Source of the DNA: CAZJJZ01 sp964546505
Lineage (GTDB): Bacteria; Patescibacteriota; Gracilibacteria; UBA1369
Reading direction: 5' to 3'
DNA: 29,824 nucleotides
NCBI GenBank assembly: GCA_964546505.1
Contig: CAZJJZ010000017.1
Location: forward strand, 1-29,824
Of this stretch, positions 7,367 through 14,813 are shown piece after piece (position 1 is the stretch's first letter; the number at the start of each line of letters is the position of its first letter). The notes below the pieces were generated by a model. The model saw only the letters and a list, made by a program, of their open reading frames with translations, was not told the DNA's origin and made no database searches. The position numbers and the translations under genes were made by a program.

Positions 7367-8496
7367 TTTTTGGGTACGCGCAAAGTTTGATTTTCTCTGA
7401 TTGTATAGGGGGCTTTAATGTGATTCATTTTGGCAATGGTTTGCCAATTAGTGGAAAATTTCTGAGCAATTTCTTCCAAAGTTTCATCTGATTTGACTTT
7501 GTAATTGGAAGCTTTGGTTAGTAGTAAGTGGAGGTGAATTTTTTGATAAAAGAGAATTGCAGTAAGTAGTAGGAAGGTGCCGCCAAGGATACCGATCCAA
7601 AGCCAGGGGAAGATGAAGAATTCATAGCTTAATGACTCTGAAAGAGGGGTGCCACGCAAATTATTTTGTCTGCCTTGGTCAATTTCTAAGTAGGTGATAC
7701 GTATTTTGGCTTTAATTGGTCCAAAATTTTCTTTATTCGGCCAGCTGACGACAGGTGAGATGGTGGAGTTGGGAAATGCTTGACCAAGCGAGCTTTCTAC
7801 CATGTCAATTCGTTGACCAAAAATGTTATAAAAGTCGATATTCACTTTGGGTGAATAACCGATATTTCCTTGATTATCGATGGCAAAATGAAATTCGGTT
7901 TCTTGATTCTGCGTTTTTGTGGAAGTACTGATTAGTCTAATTTTTTCAATTTTTTCACCTGGGATAGTGAGGTAAATGCGGTTGCCTGTGCGGGTTTTAA
8001 CCTTGATGTTGCCCTGACAGTTGGTAGTGCCGGTGGGGCAGGAGGTGATGTCTAATGGTTCCGACATAATGCCCCCGAAATACTGACCAGGTGTGGCTGT
8101 GTTTGGGATGTTGATAATGAAATCTACTTCTTGGGTTTCACCTGGTTGAAGCGTGATTTGATCTTTCTCCAGTTTGGTCCAGGAGCCGATACCATTTTGT
8201 TGATCATTTTTGTCTTTCAAGCTGAAACTGCCTGAACTATTGCTATAAGCGTCAGTTGCATACAATTTAATACTTTCTGTACTCGCTCCGTTGTTGCGCA
8301 GCACTATGGTGTCTTTGGCTTGTGTACCGGCTTTTTCTTGAAACTTGAACCAGCTTTGATTGCCGGTATGTGGATCAATTTCTTTGGTGCTCAAAGAAAT
8401 TGAATTGCTGGCCATGGAGATTTGTCCAAAGAGAATGCTGGCAAGCAAAACAAAGCAGAGGAGCAACTTGTGATGGGTTTTTGTTGATTCTAACAA
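7363..8496 (-). CDS. DUF916 (WxL-interacting-like) protein with TM helix and C-terminal LysM
   Basis: This 377-aa protein is the first gene of the operon and the best DUF916 match. It has a signal peptide (residues 1-29). The ectodomain includes 'SWFKFQEKAGTQAKDTIVLRN', 'GIGSWTKLEKDQITLQPGE', 'GQYFGGIMSE' and 'RTGNRIYLTIPGEKIEKI', then a second Ig-like part around residues 190-280. A TM helix covers about 293-318, and a LysM domain fills 331-377 (YKVKSDETLEEIAQKF ... IRENQTLRVP). DUF916 proteins bind peptidoglycan and WxL partners at the surface. If the signal peptide is cleaved, the LysM would be cytoplasmic, which is odd. The start is a TTG at 8494-8496; no in-frame ATG precedes the hydrophobic segment. 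A TAAAAT -10-like box lies at 8527-8532 on this strand without an obvious -35. The stop overlaps the next start by 4 bp. Confidence 0.85.
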   Translation of the reverse strand: MLESTKTHHKLLLCFVLLASILFGQISMASNSISLSTKEIDPHTGNQSWFKFQEKAGTQAKDTIVLRNNGASTESIKLYATDAYSNSSGSFSLKDKNDQQNGIGSWTKLEKDQITLQPGETQEVDFIINIPNTATPGQYFGGIMSEPLDITSCPTGTTNCQGNIKVKTRTGNRIYLTIPGEKIEKIRLISTSTKTQNQETEFHFAIDNQGNIGYSPKVNIDFYNIFGQRIDMVESSLGQAFPNSTISPVVSWPNKENFGPIKAKIRITYLEIDQGRQNNLRGTPLSESLSYEFFIFPWLWIGILGGTFLLLTAILFYQKIHLHLLLTKASNYKVKSDETLEEIAQKFSTNWQTIAKMNHIKAPYTIRENQTLRVPKK

Positions 8497-8606
8497 GATT
8501 TTGGAGTTTTTTGTTTCTTTGTTTTTATTTTACCTGAAAATAGTTGATTGAGAAAGTTTAATAAAGTTTTTTTGCTGTCTCGATTTCCAAAAAGTTAGAT
8601 TATCAC

Positions 8607-8635
8607 TTGACTAAATGCGCAATCTGTTTTAGGGT
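8607..8635 (+). promoter_or_regulatory. Candidate promoter for the 913-aa gene
   Basis: TTGACT (8607-8612) and a weak TAGGGT (8630-8635) are separated by 17 bp. A TATAAA at 8640-8645, only 14 bp before the ATG, is an alternative -10 that would give a nearly leaderless mRNA. The two cannot be told apart by eye. Confidence 0.4.
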
Positions 8636-8659
8636 GCGATATAAATTTATTTTGTTATC

Positions 8660-11401
8660 ATGTCTCAAGAAGAGTTTAAGGAGCAGTCTAGTTTGGAGGT
8701 GGAGAACCTCGCTGGTGACTCACAAAGTTTGGTAACTTTACAGCATTGTTCAATTGAAGAAATGATGCGATTTACCGAAATGCAAGCCATGAATTCTCTG
8801 GAGCAGGTTTTTGATGCGGGAGGTTTTTTGGAGAATCTATTGGAAATGAATCGGATGGCTAGCACGGATACTGTTCTTACTGCTGTGGTAAGAGACTTGG
8901 CATACAAGCACGAGCGTATCTTTTTGGTTGAGTTGGAGGATTTGTTGAATAAGCATGGTTTTTTGGAGAAATTTATAAATATTAAAGTGGCTGCCTGGAA
9001 AAGAAGCATGGCTCCTTTTGCAATACTAAATGGCTCAAAATCGAATTTGACTATTCAAGGGAGGAAAGAGTTGACTAGTCGGTTAATTGAGGCTTTGAAA
9101 AGGTTGCATGATTTAGATAAAGTAGAGTTTTATCTGAAGCAATTGGCTTTGCGCGGACAGGGTGAAGGGATTTTGGCGGTGTTGGAATCTGATGAATTTA
9201 AGGAAAGTTTACGTGTTTTGATGGAAGAGCGTTTGAAGGAAATTTTTAGAGAAACCTATGTCAATAAGTTGAAGAAAAACAATCAAGCTTTTTTGCAGCA
9301 TTTTTTGGTGGGGAGGATTTTACCTTTATATAAAAAAGCTCTCGCCAGGGAGTCACATGTTATGGAGGAGGATGCTTTGTCGAAGGTAAAAGGTTTATTG
9401 TTTGATTTGCTTAAATTTGTTGATGAGAACGGCGGTAATATCAATGGAAATGAGATTTACCAAGCGCTTTTCGATGAAAATAAGGCTTTGGGAGCGATGA
9501 AGAAAATTTTTCAGCAACAGGAACAAGCGCAGCAAATCAATGACAGTAGGGTCTCTTTGTTGAGCGATAAATTTGATTTGGATAAGTTGTTTTGGGGATT
9601 TATTGCCAAGGAAATTTTGCATTATGGGCAGATTAAATTGAGCAAAGCCAAGAAGATTAGGGAGGTCGATTTATGGTCACTGGATCCTAAAAAAATGGCT
9701 GATCATTTGAAAACGCCACAACATTTGAAAGCATTGCAGGCGCTGGCAAATCTGTATGATTCCAGTCCTGATGAATTTTTGGAGTATGTTAGCAAAATGA
9801 TTGGTTACACCTCTGATTCAGTGATGTCTAATTCATTGGATCAGGCTAGAGTAACTGAAATTTTTAGGGAATATTTAAATAAAGTTCAACAACACATAGA
9901 AGATACCATCAAGGAAGCTTTGGCTTTCAGATTAAATTTGGAGGATCAAAATAATTTAGCAAGACTGGGAGTGGATTTTGATCGCGCGGATATTATTCAT
10001 CAATTGTGTAAGTATTTGCCTGAAATTATTGGTTGTAGAGATTTGGGAAAGTTGGTTACCTGGGCGGCTTATCCACACAAATTCAGGAAACATGCCAGAA
10101 ATCAGATGTTGCAGAACTCTCGTCATTTGAGTTCTTTTAAGGAACACTTTGACGGTCAGTACTTTAGTGAGTTACCGGTGATGGGTATGTCCTTCAATGA
10201 AGCCGATCAGAAATACGAAAAGGCATTTGAAGAGGCGCTTTTTAGTGAGTATGATCAGCAGGGTAAGTATGCGGAATTGGTCTTGCAAGAATATGATAAA
10301 ATTAAAAAAAGGCTTGATGAGTACTCCAGAATTCCTTTAAGAGTGATTAGGCATCAGGCCGGTATGATGTTGCAGCTGTTTTTGTTTGATGAGGAAATTT
10401 TGGCTTCTAAAGAGATAGATGATCAAGTGAGGGATCGCGAGCAGTTAGATATGTACATGAAAAGTGCTTTGGAAATTACCAATGAAAGACCAACGCACAT
10501 TCGTTTCAGATTTATGCTCAAGGTGGGTCCGGATGATCAACCTATTTGGGAGAAAAAAGTGGTCGATGGAAAAGATGGGAAAAAGAGTACTGTGGAAACT
10601 TTGTCGACCAACTTGGTCTTTGAGGCGGATGGATTAAATAACTATCGCTGTAAACTGCCTAAAGATCATGTGCGTTCTTTGATGAAGGATGAGTCAAAAA
10701 CGCGACATGTTCATCAGGGAGAAGTTTATCGAGTTTATCCAATTGAAACCGTTAGCTTAATGGAGGCGGATTTGAAATTCACCTATTTTGAGGCGGTGGA
10801 TAAAGGCGGTAATCCGATTTTGGAAAAGAAGACTAAGCAAATGAGGGCTTTGATCTATACCGGTGATAAGAAAAAGGTTCACCCCAAACCAGAGACTTCT
10901 TTACTGGGAAGTAAACTGCGGGGCAAGGTTACTAGTGATACCAATCGCATGGCATTTATTTTTGCGGATGAAGCAGATGAGCAGGCTTTTTTGGATTTCT
11001 TTTATTCTCGCAATGCTTTGAATGTGGTAAAAATTGATCATCCGCAAGAAGGAAGAAGAGTGGTGAAGAATGGTTCTGATCATGCGCAAATCAATACAAC
11101 GACGAATTTTAAATTACATCAGACTTTTGCTGGAGCTGTAAAGGTTAAGCTTTCTGAGTTAGTGCGTGGTGGAGTTCGCAAACATGATGCCTTATTGGAA
11201 ATTATGACTTCCGGTTTGGAGGACAAATTATTGGGTGATTTGTCTATACACTCTCCCAGTGCTCATCGCTTGTATCGGGCTAGTCGATCTTGGGATACGA
11301 TGTGGAAATTGCTGTTCCCGGTCAGTGTCTACGGACAAAAATACGCTGAAATGAAAAGATTGGGATTGGATCATGGTTTCGATCAAAAATTTGATGCCTA
11401 A
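8660..11401 (+). CDS. Large cytoplasmic protein of unknown function; C-terminus faintly RelA/SpoT-like
   Basis: I do not recognise this 913-aa protein. It has no signal peptide or TM helix. Residues 1 to about 600 are highly charged and helix-rich (many Leu, Lys, Glu). Residues about 615-740 look more beta-rich (THIRFRFMLKVGPDD, VFEADGLNNYRCKL). The last 160 residues contain 'SDTNRMAFIFADEADEQAFLDFF', 'RKHDALLEIMTSG' and 'SIHSPSAHRLYRASR'. Their order and spacing loosely recall the D-x-x-x-R, E-x-Q and H segments of RelA/SpoT-type nucleotidyltransferases, though the family's key catalytic residues are not convincingly present. The gene stands alone on its strand, divergent from the surface operon and 69 bp upstream of the 1006-aa surface protein. 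It has no Shine-Dalgarno sequence. The reading frame is certain; the function is unknown. Confidence 0.8.
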   Translation: MSQEEFKEQSSLEVENLAGDSQSLVTLQHCSIEEMMRFTEMQAMNSLEQVFDAGGFLENLLEMNRMASTDTVLTAVVRDLAYKHERIFLVELEDLLNKHGFLEKFINIKVAAWKRSMAPFAILNGSKSNLTIQGRKELTSRLIEALKRLHDLDKVEFYLKQLALRGQGEGILAVLESDEFKESLRVLMEERLKEIFRETYVNKLKKNNQAFLQHFLVGRILPLYKKALARESHVMEEDALSKVKGLLFDLLKFVDENGGNINGNEIYQALFDENKALGAMKKIFQQQEQAQQINDSRVSLLSDKFDLDKLFWGFIAKEILHYGQIKLSKAKKIREVDLWSLDPKKMADHLKTPQHLKALQALANLYDSSPDEFLEYVSKMIGYTSDSVMSNSLDQARVTEIFREYLNKVQQHIEDTIKEALAFRLNLEDQNNLARLGVDFDRADIIHQLCKYLPEIIGCRDLGKLVTWAAYPHKFRKHARNQMLQNSRHLSSFKEHFDGQYFSELPVMGMSFNEADQKYEKAFEEALFSEYDQQGKYAELVLQEYDKIKKRLDEYSRIPLRVIRHQAGMMLQLFLFDEEILASKEIDDQVRDREQLDMYMKSALEITNERPTHIRFRFMLKVGPDDQPIWEKKVVDGKDGKKSTVETLSTNLVFEADGLNNYRCKLPKDHVRSLMKDESKTRHVHQGEVYRVYPIETVSLMEADLKFTYFEAVDKGGNPILEKKTKQMRALIYTGDKKKVHPKPETSLLGSKLRGKVTSDTNRMAFIFADEADEQAFLDFFYSRNALNVVKIDHPQEGRRVVKNGSDHAQINTTTNFKLHQTFAGAVKVKLSELVRGGVRKHDALLEIMTSGLEDKLLGDLSIHSPSAHRLYRASRSWDTMWKLLFPVSVYGQKYAEMKRLGLDHGFDQKFDA

Positions 11402-11419
11402 CAGTAATCATTTTTTGCT

Positions 11420-11447
11420 TTGCTACTTGCGGAACTTTTGCTAAGAT
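11420..11447 (+). promoter_or_regulatory. Candidate promoter for the 1006-aa surface protein
   Basis: TTGCTA (11420-11425) and TAAGAT (11442-11447) are separated by 16 bp and lie 23 bp before the ATG at 11471. Each box matches the sigma-70 consensus only partly. Confidence 0.4.
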
Positions 11448-11470
11448 AAGCTCAAGTTGAAAGTAATAAA

Positions 11471-14400
11471 ATGAAAAACAAAAAAATCATTGCCTTATTC
11501 TTGGTAATATCCGTTCTATTGGTGCAGACTGCCTACGCGCAGGTACTTTCCGGTACCACTAGTGTTACTTTGGATTTGCGACTACAGCCGACCTCCTTGG
11601 TGATTACTCCCAAGACTGTATCTGTTCCGGAGGGAAGTAACAATGTTCAGTTTGTTGCTACTGCAAAATATGAATTTCCTGGTCTGACAACTCCAATTCC
11701 CGACCGTGACGTAAGCGATGATCCTCTGATTGTTTGGTCCAGTTCTGCAACTTCGGTTGCTATTGTTAATACGCAAGGCTTGGTCACTCCTGTAAGTGAT
11801 TTGAATCAAGGTAGTGCCACAGCTACTATTTCTGCCTCTTATGCTGGCTTAAGTGATACTGGTGTAATTACAGTGACGGGTGTGGTTCCGCCACCACCGC
11901 CACCACCAAGCAGCGGCGGAGGAGGCGGTGGCGGGGCTTTGATTTTTACAGTGACGCCCCCTACGACAGTTACTCCACCCCCAACCACTCCGCCCCCCAC
12001 TACCACTCCCGATGAGCCAGAAACTCCATGGGTGCCGATAGAAGAGCCGGGAACACCGTCAGTCCCGGAAGTCCCTACGACCCCTTCTGAGCCTGAAACT
12101 CCGATTTCACCTGATACTCCAAGTATTCCCGACACGCCTACTAATCCAGAAGTACCCAATATACCAGAAACGCCAACCACTGGCACGGATACGCCTGTGG
12201 TTACTGAAACTCCTACCACGCCTTTGAATCCGGTAACGCCTGATGGAACAACAACGACAACGCCCAATGGCAATACGGACAGTACTAATCAAATTTATAT
12301 TCCTCCCACAATACCAATGCCCAGTGAAATATATGTGGTTAGTCCAGACTTGCCAAACTCGGTAGCAGTGATTACACCTGAGCAAATTGAAAAATTAAAA
12401 GCACTGCCGGACATCGCAATTAGGAGAAGTGATATTGCGGCGAAAATTGGTAATGATTTGGGGTTGTTCAAAATTCGTGAAAAGGTTTTGAACCGATGTT
12501 TTGCCGATTTGGAAAATTGTACCAATATTTTTAGAATGCGCAGTAAATTTGATGGAATCAATTTAGATCCGAATAATCTGGTACTGTTTCCGGATATAGC
12601 TGGTGACAAAAATGAGGATGCTATCAATAAAATGGCTTTATTGGGTATCTTGAATGGTTACTATAACTCGGTTTTGGACGGTAAAGCTTCGCCATTTGTT
12701 CCAGAGGCCCCCATCATTAATGCTGAAATGATGAAAATTTTAACTTCCGCGTTGGCAGTGGCGGAGGGTGATAATGTTTATCCCACATTATTTTATCAAG
12801 ACATTTACGCCATTTATCTATTAAAAACTTTGAATGGAGGTAAATTTGCTTTGAACTGGTGGTGGGCGCCAAAGGTAGCTTTTGCTGAATTGACAGATCA
12901 GGAGCAGGCTTTGATTAAGGGAGTGAAAACCATCTTTGCCGACATTGCACCGGATAAATACGATGCTCATTGGTATTATCCAATAGTTTATAATCGAGTC
13001 TGTGAGCTGAAAATTTTGGATTGTCAGCCTGGAATGAAAGTATCTCCAGATGATTTTCCTAAATCTGAGGAAGTGGAAAGAATTGTTGGAATGTTTGTGG
13101 ACAAAATCAATAGTGAGCAAATTGTTGAAAAGGCAGTAAGTGATGATGATAAGGATCAATTGGAGAATTTGGATGAGCGTTTAATTTATTTTACTGATCC
13201 TGAAAAATTCGATACAGATGAGGATAAAATCAGTGATGGTGACGAGGTCTTGAAATACAAAACGGATCCAAATTTTAGCGATAGTGACAAAGATGGATTA
13301 TCTGATTTTGAGGAGATTACGCAGTATAAAACTGACCCTTTTCTGCCGGACTCTGACGGTGACTCCTATCCAGACATAGTAGAAGTAAAAGGAAATTCCA
13401 ATCCCCTTGACGCGACTTCTTTGCCAGGTGATATCAATCAGAACAATATTGAAGATAACTGGGAGGCAAGATACAGTATTGAGGTGATTAATGGCAGCCA
13501 AGACAGTGATAATGATGGAGTGAGTGATGTTTTGGAGTATAAGTATGCAACTGATCCCACAAAAATTGATAGTGATGGCGATGGATTTACTGATTCTGAG
13601 GAGGTGCTAACGATGAATACTGATCCAAATGACGCAGCTTCGCCAGGAAGTGATGTGCGAGACTTGCCTGTCAAAATTACCAATTTTACTTATGGTCAGT
13701 TAGTGGATGATGATTTGCCGATTATCAAAGGTATTGCTCCGGCGAGTTTGGGTGAAAACTCTGTGAAAGTTCAGCTGCTATTAAGAAATGAATTTGGCAG
13801 CGAATTATTTTTGGGTGCTACGGATTCAGATGCTAAGGGCGGGTTTTTATTTGAACCAACAATTAAATTAAAAGATGGAGTTTATTTTTTGTTGGCGAGG
13901 GCGATAGTAGAGACTGAGGTGAGAACTTCGGATCCAATCAAGATTGTAGTGGATAGTAAATTGCAAGTTGAACAGGCTAAGTTGGAAAAACTTGAAGATC
14001 AGCCAATTACTGAAGAGGTGTTGGTAAAAAATTTATTTTTGGACGTCAATACCCCCGATGGTCGACCAACTCTTTATGGTAATTTGACGGAGGTGGGTAG
14101 TCGAGTGAATGTCACTTGGAAGTCGGTGGTGCTTTCTTCCGCTTTGATTGCCGATGCCGATGGGGCCTTTGCAATCAAGGCACCCAGACTGGAGGAGGGA
14201 CAACATAGTGTGTTTATTCAGACTATCCGCAAAAAAGATAATGCGATGAGTAAGACTATTAAAATTAACTTCGTGCTAGGCGTCACTGGGAATGATTTGG
14301 GAGATGGTGGTGATGTTTTGAAAGGATCTCTGGATGAACGTTTGGGTGCTTTGGGTGGAGTGGGTAACTTCGTTTCACGACAAGGCATTCCATTTTGGAT

Positions 14401-14491
14401 AGGTCTGGTGATTGTTCTGGCTTTGGTGGGAGGAGGAATTTATTACTTTGTCCTGAATAGGGAGGATGAAGAGGTGGAAAAAAAGAAGTGA
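11471..14491 (+). CDS. Multidomain surface protein: Big2, Pro/Thr linker, SLH-like, TSP3-like Ca2+ repeats, C-terminal TM
   Basis: The 1006-aa protein has a signal peptide (1-23, ending AYAQ). Residues about 38-138 form a Big_2-type Ig-like domain (LVITPKTVSVPEGSN ... VWSSSATSVAIVNTQGLVT). A P7-S2-G7 tract (140-155) leads into a Pro/Thr-rich spacer (160-285). Two regions resemble S-layer homology domains: VLFPDIAGDKNEDAINKMALLGILNGY with INAEMMKILTSAL (371-427), and TIFADIAPDKYDAHWYYPIVYNRV (487-510). Residues 575-725 hold thrombospondin-3-like calcium repeats (DSDKDGLSDFEE, DSDNDGVSDVLEY, DSDGDGFTDSEE). Two Ig-like domains follow, then a TM helix (about 975-997) and the tail NREDEEVEKKK. It is probably a rigid, calcium-stabilised stalk on the cell surface, anchored in the membrane by its C-terminus and perhaps attached to S-layer or wall material in the middle. 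Its stop is 1 bp from the convergent gene's stop. Confidence 0.88.
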   Translation: MKNKKIIALFLVISVLLVQTAYAQVLSGTTSVTLDLRLQPTSLVITPKTVSVPEGSNNVQFVATAKYEFPGLTTPIPDRDVSDDPLIVWSSSATSVAIVNTQGLVTPVSDLNQGSATATISASYAGLSDTGVITVTGVVPPPPPPPSSGGGGGGGALIFTVTPPTTVTPPPTTPPPTTTPDEPETPWVPIEEPGTPSVPEVPTTPSEPETPISPDTPSIPDTPTNPEVPNIPETPTTGTDTPVVTETPTTPLNPVTPDGTTTTTPNGNTDSTNQIYIPPTIPMPSEIYVVSPDLPNSVAVITPEQIEKLKALPDIAIRRSDIAAKIGNDLGLFKIREKVLNRCFADLENCTNIFRMRSKFDGINLDPNNLVLFPDIAGDKNEDAINKMALLGILNGYYNSVLDGKASPFVPEAPIINAEMMKILTSALAVAEGDNVYPTLFYQDIYAIYLLKTLNGGKFALNWWWAPKVAFAELTDQEQALIKGVKTIFADIAPDKYDAHWYYPIVYNRVCELKILDCQPGMKVSPDDFPKSEEVERIVGMFVDKINSEQIVEKAVSDDDKDQLENLDERLIYFTDPEKFDTDEDKISDGDEVLKYKTDPNFSDSDKDGLSDFEEITQYKTDPFLPDSDGDSYPDIVEVKGNSNPLDATSLPGDINQNNIEDNWEARYSIEVINGSQDSDNDGVSDVLEYKYATDPTKIDSDGDGFTDSEEVLTMNTDPNDAASPGSDVRDLPVKITNFTYGQLVDDDLPIIKGIAPASLGENSVKVQLLLRNEFGSELFLGATDSDAKGGFLFEPTIKLKDGVYFLLARAIVETEVRTSDPIKIVVDSKLQVEQAKLEKLEDQPITEEVLVKNLFLDVNTPDGRPTLYGNLTEVGSRVNVTWKSVVLSSALIADADGAFAIKAPRLEEGQHSVFIQTIRKKDNAMSKTIKINFVLGVTGNDLGDGGDVLKGSLDERLGALGGVGNFVSRQGIPFWIGLVIVLALVGGGIYYFVLNREDEEVEKKK

Positions 14492-14492
14492 A

Positions 14493-14813
14493 TTAAGCGG
14501 TAAGTAAACGCATTAGAGAATGTAACCAAGCAATACTAGTGGTGATAATAGTCAGTGTTATTAGTCTGGGGAGATGGTTTTTGATTTGGCTAATCAAGAT
14601 CCAGGCGACGAAAAGGATAATGCCTGTGGCGATGATTTGATTAGTAGGTATCAGAATGGCGAAAAAAGTTGCTAGGAATAGACGCGTGAGTCTTAACCAA
14701 TACTGATTCCAGTTTGCTGGCTTTTCCAGCCAATCAGAGAAAGCGCCGTGGACGTGTTGTTGTAGGTTGGTAAGATAGGCCGGTATGGTGGTGAGTGGTT
14801 TATTTGCGGGCAT
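14493..14813 (-). CDS. Small integral membrane protein of unknown function
   Basis: This 106-aa protein has an amphipathic, Trp-rich N-terminal half (SDWLEKPANWNQYWLRLTRL). It then has two to three hydrophobic segments, roughly residues 46-58, 60-76 and 84-103. It is coupled to the antiporter gene: its ATG lies 14 bp inside the end of that gene. This suggests co-expression, perhaps as an accessory of the transporter, but no family is recognised. A convergent gene ends 1 bp away. The hydrophobic pattern and operon position argue for a real gene. Confidence 0.6.
   Translation of the reverse strand: MPANKPLTTIPAYLTNLQQHVHGAFSDWLEKPANWNQYWLRLTRLFLATFFAILIPTNQIIATGIILFVAWILISQIKNHLPRLITLTIITTSIAWLHSLMRLLTA

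Noticed and set aside
8665..9009. 114-codon minus-strand frame inside the 913-aa gene
   Set aside because: Fully antisense to a long coding frame, rich in Ser/Lys/Phe, no recognisable domain.
11839..12273. Minus-strand 144-codon open frame rich in Gly, Val and Ser
   Set aside because: It is the mirror image of the Pro/Thr linker and P7-G7 tract of the 1006-aa gene; low complexity, no family features.
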